Assembly: GCA_018609185.1 (NCBI GenBank)
Contig: JAHCSD010000051.1
Coordinates: 1 to 5,576 of the forward strand
Length of the DNA: 5,576 nucleotides
Reading direction: 5' to 3'
DNA from: Patescibacteria group bacterium
GTDB lineage: Bacteria; Patescibacteriota; Minisyncoccia; JAHCSD01
In this document: positions 1 to 4,381 of the stretch, piece after piece
How positions within the stretch are numbered: the first letter of the stretch is position 1
Layout: the number at the start of each line of letters is the position of its first letter
Translations under genes and position numbers: made by a program
The notes under the pieces: generated by a model
Told to the model about the DNA's origin: nothing
The model's input: the letters and a program-made list of their open reading frames with translations, nothing else
Databases searched by the model: none

Positions 1-395
1 AGGGAGTTCTCTTTATCGGTATTCATCAGGCCGTATTCGGCCTTTACCTGGGTTCGTCATTTGCTCCCAATCACAAAGGCATGGCTATTCCTGATGAAAA
101 AACAAAGCAAGACTTCCTGCGTCTTCAGGTGCTCACCAGCCGGAATCTCAAAAGTAATTTCTTGGTAGACTTTTTCCTGGCAGGACTTGGGTATCAGATC
201 GAGCATCATCTTTTCACCAGTATTCCCAGAAATAAGCTGAAAGATGCGCAGAAGATTGTCCGAGCGTTTTGCGAAGAGCGTTCGATACCCTATTACGAAT
301 CAGGGTATTGGCAGTCCTGGGTTGAAATAATTAGTTCTTTACACAAAGCAAGCGCACCGCTTCGTAATGAATCTCTTCAGGGGGTCCAGTCTTAA
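1..395 (+). CDS. Membrane fatty acid desaturase, C-terminal part (5'-truncated by window edge)
   Basis: The reading frame is open from base 3 to the TAA at 393-395, so 130 C-terminal residues are visible and the true start lies upstream of the window. Visible residues 19-27 read SFAPNHKGM, and residues 65-69 are QIEHH inside GYQIEHHLF. This is the third histidine box (Q-x-x-H-H) of membrane front-end or acyl-lipid desaturases, whose histidines hold the di-iron centre. A hydrophobic segment precedes the NHKGM stretch. Family knowledge: these integral membrane enzymes use O2 and an electron donor to place a double bond in a fatty acyl chain. The first two histidine boxes must lie upstream and cannot be checked. 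The last 35 or so residues are polar and poorly recognisable. An intrinsic terminator follows directly. The ATG at 81 is internal, because the protein upstream of it matches the family. Regiospecificity cannot be told from this fragment. Confidence 0.88.
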   Translation, partial: GVLFIGIHQAVFGLYLGSSFAPNHKGMAIPDEKTKQDFLRLQVLTSRNLKSNFLVDFFLAGLGYQIEHHLFTSIPRNKLKDAQKIVRAFCEERSIPYYESGYWQSWVEIISSLHKASAPLRNESLQGVQS

Positions 396-412
396 TTAAC
401 CTACAGAAACCT

Positions 413-440
413 AAAAACCGTTCTTTGCGAGCGGTTTTTT
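413..440 (+). terminator. Intrinsic terminator of the desaturase gene
   Basis: AAAAACCGTTC (413-423) pairs with GAGCGGTTTTT (429-439) across a five-base loop, giving an 11-bp stem with one G-T wobble. The T-rich 3' arm continues into TTTTTTGTTTTT. It lies 18 bases after the desaturase stop. The A-rich 5' arm means it could also stop transcripts arriving from the minus strand, where the tail is five T. Confidence 0.75.
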
Positions 441-452
441 GTTTTTGCGCAG

Positions 453-490
453 TTCAAAAGCAAAGCCCGCTTCCATTAAGAAGCGGGCTT
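453..490 (-). terminator. Intrinsic terminator of the zinc-ribbon gene, overlapping its last codons
   Basis: On the minus strand AAGCCCGCTT (490-481) pairs perfectly with AAGCGGGCTT (472-463) around an eight-base loop. The tail then reads TGCTTTTG, an interrupted T-run. The 5' arm codes for the last residues (Lys-Pro-Ala-Ser), and the TAA stop lies in the loop at 478-476. The terminator is therefore built into the end of the coding sequence. The tail is weaker than that of the facing terminator at 413-440. Confidence 0.65.
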
Positions 491-1138
491 GAACGGGTAC
501 GGCTGGTCAAAGTCGCATTTTTTGCAGTTGAACCGTTTGGTCCTCTTGTCCAGGCGTTTCTCAAGCCCGCAGTCGGGACACGGTTCCATCCAGGTATTGG
601 TTCCTGTATTCCGGTTTTGTCTTAGGGTTGCTGTGCGGCCTTGCATCGCGAACGGCGCGATTGCTTTTCGACGTTCTCTGAAATGCTTATCTATTTCTTC
701 CGAAGTTGGGACAATCTCTTTCCCACCCGCGTAGTCTGTGCGGACGTTTTCGAAGAATTGTTCGAGAATTCGCTCTCCTAATTCTTTGGGAAACGTTTCG
801 TTGATACGAGCCTCAAAGACACTCTCTGTTTCCTTTCCTTCTTTTATAGCTTCTGCAACCACATTACAGTAAGCCAGTCTTAGTGAGAAGGCAAATGTGG
901 GGTCCGTAAACAATGTTTCCTCTTTGATGATCTTAAAAAGATCTTTGACGGCCGCGTCCACTTCAAACGGTGAAGCCTCCGTGGCTTTAATGCAACTTTC
1001 TTTTCCTGTTTCCACATATACTTCGAGACAGATAAGTGCCTCTTTTTCGCTTATGCGTTGGGGTTGAGGCCGCATTCCAGAGAGTTCCGCTACCTCTCTC
1101 AAAAACGTATCCAGCGGGTTTGCTGTGTGTCCTGACAT
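476..1138 (-). CDS. Uncharacterised protein with C-terminal CxxC zinc ribbon
   Basis: I do not recognise this 220-residue protein. The C-terminus holds CPDC (187-190) and CKKC (205-208) separated by 14 residues, a four-cysteine zinc-ribbon pattern in a basic context (Lys/Arg-rich between the knuckles). The rest looks helical and charged. Residues about 40-67 have a spacing that could suit a small helix-turn-helix, as in terminase-small-subunit-like proteins, but that is a weak impression. Together they would suggest a nucleic-acid-binding protein, by inference only. No signal peptide or membrane segment is seen. The start at 1138 is chosen because AAGGAGG lies four bases upstream. A TTG at 1162 would add eight residues but would place that ribosome-binding site inside the gene. 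It is transcribed alone, convergent with the desaturase and divergent from plsY, from a near-consensus promoter at 1184-1212. It ends in its own terminator. Confidence 0.75.
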   Translation of the reverse strand: MSGHTANPLDTFLREVAELSGMRPQPQRISEKEALICLEVYVETGKESCIKATEASPFEVDAAVKDLFKIIKEETLFTDPTFAFSLRLAYCNVVAEAIKEGKETESVFEARINETFPKELGERILEQFFENVRTDYAGGKEIVPTSEEIDKHFRERRKAIAPFAMQGRTATLRQNRNTGTNTWMEPCPDCGLEKRLDKRTKRFNCKKCDFDQPYPFKPAS

Positions 1139-1142
1139 GAGT

Positions 1143-1149
1143 CCTCCTT
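1143..1149 (-). promoter_or_regulatory. Shine-Dalgarno site that fixes the start of the zinc-ribbon gene
   Basis: The minus strand reads AAGGAGG followed by ACTC and ATG (1138). It is a full anti-SD match with slightly short spacing of four bases. The longer in-frame TTG start at 1162 has no such site, so the ATG is preferred. Confidence 0.75.
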
Positions 1150-1183
1150 CTTGAAATTTCAAAGATACAATCCCGAATCTTAT

Positions 1184-1212
1184 ATTATACTATACATAAA
1201 AATAAAAGTCAA
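1184..1212 (-). promoter_or_regulatory. Sigma-70-type promoter of the zinc-ribbon gene
   Basis: On the minus strand TTGACT (1212-1207) is followed by exactly 17 A/T-rich bases and a perfect TATAAT (1189-1184). The start would fall near 1177, giving a leader of about 39 bases with the Shine-Dalgarno site near its end. This is the best promoter match in the window. Confidence 0.8.
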
Positions 1213-1220
1213 GCCTAACT

Positions 1221-1249
1221 AAAAAGCCGGTTACGCACTGGCTTTTTTT
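1221..1249 (+). terminator. T-tailed hairpin between two divergent promoters
   Basis: AAAAAGCCGG (1221-1230) pairs with CTGGCTTTTT (1238-1247), with one G-T wobble and a seven-base loop, and is followed by two more T. It has terminator form on the plus strand, and on the minus strand a T5 tail. No plus-strand gene precedes it, so it may insulate the promoter at 1184-1212 from the plsY promoter, or stop read-through coming from the convergent region. Confidence 0.55.
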
Positions 1250-1250
1250 G

Positions 1251-1259
1251 TGGTATGAT
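1251..1259 (+). promoter_or_regulatory. Possible extended -10 element of plsY
   Basis: TGGTATGAT fits the TGnTATAAT extended -10 pattern with one mismatch. It lies just after the hairpin at 1221-1249, and no good -35 is visible 16-18 bases upstream. A start near 1266 would leave a leader of about 22 bases before the ATG at 1288. It would also mean the ATG at 1255 is part of the promoter. A perfect 14-bp palindrome (ATATCAATTGATAT, 1258-1271) overlaps its edge. Confidence 0.4.
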
Positions 1260-1287
1260 ATCAATTGATATATTGTTTCGAACTCAT

Positions 1288-1971
1288 ATGCCACACATTA
1301 TTTTTTCCGCAATTATAGGGTATCTTCTGGGTTCCGTTAACGGTGCGCAGTTTCTTCATCGTTTCGTGGGAAGGTTCAAAGCAATTGACCCTTCCCGTGT
1401 AGGAACAAAAAACTCCGGGACGCAGAACGTCTGGATGTCTATCGGTCGCTTTCCCGCGCTTATTGTTCTGGCGATTGATCTTCCCAAGGCGTATATCGCA
1501 ACCGTAATAGGGAATCGTCTTTTTGGGCTTGAGAGCGCGGCTCTCCTCATTCCCGGGCTTTTTGCAATCATAGGCCACAACTGGCCAATCTTTTTCGGGT
1601 TTAAGGGCGGGAGAGGAGGCGCGTCTCTTTTGGGGCTTATTATTGCCTACAACCTTCACCTTGCAGTCATTGTTTTCTTGGTTGCGCTTCCCTTTGTTAT
1701 TATTCGTGTTGCGGGCCTAACCCAATTCGCGCTTTTAGGAGGAGTTGTCTACCTTGAATATGCAAACGCCGGCGTTCCGCTCGTGCTCGTCTCCCTCTTG
1801 ATAATTGCGGTGATTGTCGTAAGACGCGTCCATGCAGAATGGGATTCGGTAAAAAAATCCACGCAGAAGCTCCCCATTCTTAAAAATCTCATTTTATATG
1901 ACCGACCCCTTGCTAATCCCCCTTCTTTGAGAGAAATTTTTTTCAAGAACCGCAAAAAACAAAGACTGTAA
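1288..1971 (+). CDS. plsY: PlsY-like glycerol-3-phosphate acyltransferase (divergent)
   Basis: The 227-residue, very hydrophobic membrane protein keeps the PlsY layout. An N-terminal helix carries GYLLGS (11-16). GTKNSGTQNVW (39-49) stands where the family has GSGNPGATNV. D64-x-x-K67 follows, and GHNWPIFFGFKGGRG (97-110) stands where the family has GHxFPxFLxFKGGKGVAT. Family knowledge: PlsY transfers the acyl group of acyl-phosphate to glycerol-3-phosphate to make lysophosphatidate, the first step of phospholipid synthesis, at the cytoplasmic membrane. The changes G-N-P-G to K-N-S-G and GGKGVAT to GGRGGAS are notable but leave the general motif pattern. The C-terminal 40 or so residues are basic and probably cytoplasmic. 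The start at 1288 is chosen because an upstream in-frame ATG at 1255 lies inside the probable -10 element; neither has a Shine-Dalgarno site. The DoxX-type gene follows after 16 bases, probably in one transcript. Its specificity is inferred from motifs only. Confidence 0.8.
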   Translation: MPHIIFSAIIGYLLGSVNGAQFLHRFVGRFKAIDPSRVGTKNSGTQNVWMSIGRFPALIVLAIDLPKAYIATVIGNRLFGLESAALLIPGLFAIIGHNWPIFFGFKGGRGGASLLGLIIAYNLHLAVIVFLVALPFVIIRVAGLTQFALLGGVVYLEYANAGVPLVLVSLLIIAVIVVRRVHAEWDSVKKSTQKLPILKNLILYDRPLANPPSLREIFFKNRKKQRL

Positions 1972-1987
1972 AGCCGTGGGTATCTAT

Positions 1988-2365
1988 ATGAAATGGAAAA
2001 CAGCCAGTCTTTATCTAATGTCGGTCTTTTATATTCTTAATGGCGCTAATCACTTCTTGTCAACGGAAGTTTATTTAGATATTATGCCTTCTTATATTCC
2101 CTTTCATTTGGCATTAGTATATCTTTCCGGGGCCATAGAAATATCACTTGGGGTGCTTCTTTTGGCGAGAAAATCGCGAAAACTTGCTTCATACGGAATC
2201 ATACTATTGCTGATCGCAATTTTTCCCGCTAACATCTATCATTTAACAACTGCTGGTGCCGGATTGGGTACACCCCTATGGGCGTTGTGGGTGAGGCTGC
2301 CCTTTCAAATTCTGTTTATTGCGTGGGCATACTGGCATACATATGAATCAAGATTAGTGGTCTAG
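1988..2365 (+). CDS. DoxX-type four-helix membrane protein
   Basis: This is a 125-residue integral membrane protein with four hydrophobic segments at about 5-23, 40-60, 66-86 and 100-117. It has the recurring pieces of the small DoxX-like (COG4270-type) family: LNGANHF (17-23), MPSYIPFH (33-40), SGAIEISLGVLLL (47-59), FPANIYH (79-85) and LWALWVRLPFQ (97-107). The biochemical role of this family is not settled; some DoxX relatives associate with respiratory or redox enzymes. No cysteine pair is present, so a thiol-redox role is not supported. It lies directly after plsY and probably shares its transcript, and the terminator-like hairpin at 2540 could end that unit. A GTG at 1976, five bases after the plsY stop, is an alternative start adding four residues. 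The ATG is chosen because the helix-1 context begins normally there; neither start has a clear ribosome-binding site. Confidence 0.75.
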   Translation: MKWKTASLYLMSVFYILNGANHFLSTEVYLDIMPSYIPFHLALVYLSGAIEISLGVLLLARKSRKLASYGIILLLIAIFPANIYHLTTAGAGLGTPLWALWVRLPFQILFIAWAYWHTYESRLVV

Positions 2366-2539
2366 ACTCGTTCCGGGGCAACTTCTCGAAAAGTTCTGAT
2401 TAAACCAGAAGGATTGACCTCAAGCCGATTTTTTGGGATTTGCGGTAGGAGCGTTCTCGTCATGAAATGTGGAGAAGATAAGCAAGAGGAATCTCCTTTC
2501 CGAAGGGGGCCTCCAATGCCTACTCGGCGTTAGCCAAAG
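2366..2539 (+). other. Intergenic stretch after the DoxX gene with no convincing gene
   Basis: The frame of the DoxX gene stays open past its TAG for another 55 codons, to a TAG at 2531-2533. The continuation contains an ATG at 2462 but no hydrophobic segment or family motif and no well-placed ribosome-binding site. Small hairpins are present: AACTT/AAGTT near 2380-2395, TTCTG/CAGAA near 2394-2410, and a 7-bp stem (2492-2498 with 2503-2509) closed by a UCCG loop. It may be a 3' untranslated region, a small RNA or decayed coding DNA. I cannot choose between these. Confidence 0.4.
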
Positions 2540-2571
2540 CGGCGTGATAGATATTGCGCCGTTTTTATTTT
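2540..2571 (+). terminator. Probable terminator of the plsY / DoxX unit
   Basis: CGGCGT (2540-2545) pairs with GCGCCG (2556-2561), including one T-G wobble, around a ten-base loop. It is followed by TTTTTATTTT. The stem is short but G+C-rich in an A+T-rich setting. The T-run leads into the large inverted repeat at 2568-2609. Confidence 0.5.
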
Positions 2572-2609
2572 ACTTACAAATTATGCCATGACATAATTTG
2601 TAAGTAAAA
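2568..2609. repeat. Perfect 18-bp inverted repeat upstream of the nrtR promoter
   Basis: TTTTACTTACAAATTATG (2568-2585) is repeated exactly as its reverse complement (2592-2609) around the six-base centre CCATGA. The 3' arm ends in A, so it is not a plus-strand terminator. It ends four bases before the -35 box at 2614, which is where an activator or other dimeric regulator would sit. It might also be a mobile-element end or a cruciform-forming site. Confidence 0.85.
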
Positions 2610-2613
2610 AGAC

Positions 2614-2642
2614 TTGACAAAGGTTTCTGGATTTATTAGTAT
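2614..2642 (+). promoter_or_regulatory. Promoter of the nrtR gene
   Basis: TTGACA (2614-2619) matches the -35 consensus perfectly. After 17 bases comes TAGTAT (2637-2642), which matches the -10 consensus at four of six positions, including the key second A and final T. The start would be near 2649, giving a leader of about 136 bases before the ATG at 2785. Confidence 0.65.
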
Positions 2643-2657
2643 GTGTATATAGTACAC
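2643..2657. promoter_or_regulatory. Candidate operator (dyad) at the nrtR transcription start
   Basis: GTGTA-N5-TACAC forms a 5-bp dyad touching the end of the -10 box and covering the predicted start near 2649. A repressor bound here would block its own promoter. NrtR proteins are dimeric winged-helix regulators that bind palindromes, so it is a natural candidate site. The motif is short and occurs in full only once in the window, so the assignment is an inference. Confidence 0.4.
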
Positions 2658-2683
2658 TATCTCATTGAACTAAGTATAGAATT

Positions 2684-2720
2684 TCAGCGTGAATCTGCGT
2701 TGATATCACCGTGAATCTGC
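2684..2720 (+). repeat. Direct repeat pair A in the nrtR leader
   Basis: TCAnCGTGAATCTGC occurs at 2684-2698 and 2706-2720, identical except for one base, with an offset of 22 bases (about two helical turns). Its core ATCTGCG is the reverse complement of part of repeat pair B, so A and B can pair in RNA or form an interrupted inverted array in DNA. Confidence 0.7.
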
Positions 2721-2735
2721 TTCTACTCGTGATAA

Positions 2736-2773
2736 AAGCAGAGGGGCGCAGATACCAAGCAGAGTGGCGCAGA
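2736..2773 (+). repeat. Direct repeat pair B in the nrtR leader, inverted relative to pair A
   Basis: AAGCAGAnGGGCGCAGA-like 17-mers lie at 2736-2752 and 2757-2773, with 16 of 17 bases alike and an offset of 21 bases. CGCAGAT (2747-2753) complements ATCTGCG (2693-2699), and AAGCAGA (2736-2742) complements TCTGCTT (2716-2722). This gives a possible nested stem in the leader. The second copy ends 11 bases before the ATG at 2785. Confidence 0.65.
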
Positions 2774-2784
2774 ACTTTTGTCAT

Positions 2785-3444
2785 ATGCCAAAGGGTTCCC
2801 CAAAAGTAGCAGTTGATATAGTGATCTTCACGATTGATGAAGGGAAGCTTAAAGTTATCCTCATCAGAATGGAAAAGAAGCCTTTCACGGGCAAGTGGGC
2901 ATTTCCCGGGGGACTCGTGGGGTTCAAAGAGTCGTTGGATGAGGCGGCGCGGCGGGACCTCTATGAAAAGACGGGTGTTAAAAACGTGTATCTTGAGCAG
3001 CTCTACACCTTTGGTGATGTCAGGCGCGATCCGTTTTCACGTGTAGTATCTGTTGCCTATGTTGCGCTTGTAAATAAAAACCGGATTAAAAAACTTACGA
3101 CGACCGCAAAATATACGGGGATTGATTGGTTTAATATGGCGAAGCTCCCGCGACTTGCCTATGATCATAATAAAGTCGCGAAATACGCACTTGAACGTCT
3201 TCGTTTAAAACTCGAATACACAAACATCGTCTTTAGTCTCTTGCCTCGTTATTTTACTCTTGCACACCTTCAAGAAATATATGAGATTATATTGGGCAAG
3301 AAATTAGACAAAAGGAACTTCCTTAAAAAGATAAACTCCTTGAACCTTCTCAAAAAAACGAGGAAGCTTGAAAAAGGAGCACATCGTCCCGCGCGACTGT
3401 ATGAATTTCGTACACGCAAACCCCGCATTATAGAGATTCTGTAA
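2785..3444 (+). CDS. nrtR: NrtR-type regulator of NAD metabolism (degenerate Nudix domain plus winged helix)
   Basis: The 219-residue protein has the two-domain NrtR layout. Residues about 5-130 form a Nudix domain beginning KVAVDIVIFTI and containing GKWAFPGGLVGF (36-47). The Nudix box (43-65) ends RDLYEKTGV where a hydrolase has REUxEExGU, so the first Glu is Asp and the last is Lys. YTFGDVRRDPFSRVVSVAY (74-92) is the GD-x-RDP-x-x-RVVSVAY stretch typical of ADP-ribose-binding members. Residues about 154-209 (PRYFTLAHLQEIYEIIL, then LDKRNFLKKI, then HRPARLYEF) form the C-terminal winged helix. Family knowledge: NrtR binds operators of NAD genes and is released by ADP-ribose. The damaged box fits a sensor rather than an enzyme, but hydrolysis is not excluded. 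The ATG matches the family N-terminus; a GTG at 2764 would add seven residues. Neither has a good ribosome-binding site. The downstream genes nadK and the NaPRTase are the expected targets. Confidence 0.87.
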   Translation: MPKGSPKVAVDIVIFTIDEGKLKVILIRMEKKPFTGKWAFPGGLVGFKESLDEAARRDLYEKTGVKNVYLEQLYTFGDVRRDPFSRVVSVAYVALVNKNRIKKLTTTAKYTGIDWFNMAKLPRLAYDHNKVAKYALERLRLKLEYTNIVFSLLPRYFTLAHLQEIYEIILGKKLDKRNFLKKINSLNLLKKTRKLEKGAHRPARLYEFRTRKPRIIEIL

Positions 3445-3457
3445 AACACACACGAAC

Positions 3458-3486
3458 TTGACAGAAGGAGATTTTAATAGTAAGAT
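3458..3486 (+). promoter_or_regulatory. Promoter upstream of nadK
   Basis: TTGACA (3458-3463) and TAAGAT (3481-3486) are separated by exactly 17 bases. The -35 is perfect and the -10 matches at five of six positions. The start would be near 3493, about 44 bases before the nadK ATG. A second TTGACA at 3503-3508 has no -10 at suitable spacing. This suggests nadK and the next gene can be transcribed apart from nrtR. Confidence 0.65.
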
Positions 3487-3536
3487 AGGCAGTTATTGAT
3501 CATTGACAAAAGTGTATAGTTGAAAGGAGATACGGA

Positions 3537-4340
3537 ATGAAGCGAGTCAAGCGAGTAATGATTGTGGCCGATTCTAAAAAGAAAAAGATTAGAGAATACC
3601 AAAAAGATCTTGAGAGACGTCTGATTGATGCGAAGATTGAAATTGTTAGCTGTCCCACGGAGGCCGACATATTTATCGCCCTGGGAGGCGATGGCACTAT
3701 GCTGCGTGCGATTCACGAATTCCAGCGGTTCGGGAAGCCATTTGTCGGAGAGAACTTTGGCTGGAAAGGATTCTTGATGAATGATCAAAGAGACGATTTT
3801 GTGGAAATGCTTCAGCAGAGAAGATATTCTGTGCATACACTTCCTCTTCTTGAGCTCAAAGCAACAACCACTCGCGGACATACAGTAGAAGATTTATCCA
3901 TCAATGACGTGGCCATTAAGCCATTGAAGCCCGCGGGTAGCTGTAAGATTATGCTCTCTGTGAATGGGAGACCATACGGAGATAAACCAATCATGGGAGA
4001 CGGAATTATTGTGAGCACTGCACTTGGTTCAACCGCGTATAACCTCTCCGCAGGTGGTCCCGTGGTGACCGTCGGTTCAGAAGTCTTTTCTCTTACGCCT
4101 AACAACGTGCATACGCCTATCCAGATAGAACCAACCATTGTGAGAGCAGATTCTGTGATTGAAGTAGAGATACTCGAACCAAAAGTAAGAAAGGCTCTTG
4201 CTGCGTGCGATGGTCGTGAATATCATCATGTAGCACACGTTACAATCAGACAATCGCAAGAACAATTCCAGCTTATCTTCCTTGAGGGAGAAGAAGATTT
4301 TATGGGGCGCCTGTTCAACAAAATCATGAAGGCGCAGTAA
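3537..4340 (+). CDS. nadK: NAD kinase (ATP/polyphosphate-dependent NAD to NADP)
   Basis: This 267-residue cytoplasmic enzyme phosphorylates the 2'-hydroxyl of the adenosine ribose of NAD to make NADP. Its family signature is clear: LGGDGTML (49-56), then GENFGWKGFL (71-80) for the usual GxNxGxLGFL, SINDVAI (121-127) for the NE/D motif, GDGIIVSTALGSTAYNLSAG (154-173) and a C-terminal CDGRE (224-228). The N-terminal domain is short compared with the roughly 290-residue enzymes of well-studied bacteria. The loop LTPNNVHTPIQIEPTIV (186-202), usually LTPIxPHxLxxRPxV, is unusual. The ATG is supported by AAGGAG (3524-3529), seven bases upstream. A gap of 92 bases with a probable promoter separates it from nrtR, and the next gene starts 41 bases after its stop. 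It supplies NADPH-forming capacity, consistent with control by NrtR. Function is confident; the phosphate donor cannot be told. Confidence 0.93.
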   Translation: MKRVKRVMIVADSKKKKIREYQKDLERRLIDAKIEIVSCPTEADIFIALGGDGTMLRAIHEFQRFGKPFVGENFGWKGFLMNDQRDDFVEMLQQRRYSVHTLPLLELKATTTRGHTVEDLSINDVAIKPLKPAGSCKIMLSVNGRPYGDKPIMGDGIIVSTALGSTAYNLSAGGPVVTVGSEVFSLTPNNVHTPIQIEPTIVRADSVIEVEILEPKVRKALAACDGREYHHVAHVTIRQSQEQFQLIFLEGEEDFMGRLFNKIMKAQ

Positions 4341-4345
4341 CCAAA

Positions 4346-4367
4346 AGCCCTTCGACAAGCTCAGGGT
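4346..4367. repeat. Short interspersed palindromic-type repeat between nadK and the NaPRTase gene
   Basis: The core CCCTTCGACAAGCTCAGGG has outer arms CCCT/AGGG. On the minus strand it folds as CCCTGAG-CTTGT-CGAAGGG, where the inner pairs are two G-A mismatches closed by G-C. From memory, closely similar strings (CCTTCGACAxGCTCAGG) recur between genes in many unrelated bacterial and metagenomic sequences. Only one copy lies in this window, so the repeat status rests on that recollection. It is 4 bases from the A-run that leads into the next gene's ribosome-binding site. Confidence 0.5.
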
Positions 4368-4381
4368 AAAAAAGGAGAACC

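Noticed and set aside
1139..1162. Longer start (TTG at 1162) for the zinc-ribbon protein, adding eight residues
   Set aside because: The added codons run through the AAGGAGG ribosome-binding site, which serves the ATG at 1138; the TTG has no site of its own.
2441..2460. Resemblance of GCGGTAGGAGCGTTCTCGTC to a conserved 23S rRNA segment (GGTAGGGGAGCGTTC)
   Set aside because: The match is short, lacks two bases, and the flanks do not follow rRNA; there is no support for an rRNA fragment.
2510..2535. Possible integron attC-like core (GGCGTTAGCC)
   Set aside because: No matching complementary core or cassette structure is present, and the GTTRRRY pattern is not met.
2764..2784. GTG start of nrtR seven codons upstream
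   Set aside because: It lies inside the second copy of repeat B, has no ribosome-binding site, and the family N-terminus fits the ATG at 2785. It is not fully excluded.
2711..2812. Upstream open reading frame from GTG at 2711, with a run of leucine codons, overlapping the nrtR start
   Set aside because: No ribosome-binding site, and its codons are those of the leader repeats; no sign of protein-like sequence.
3503..3520. Second TTGACA with TATAGT before nadK as a promoter
   Set aside because: The two boxes are only six bases apart; the pair at 3458-3486 has proper 17-base spacing.
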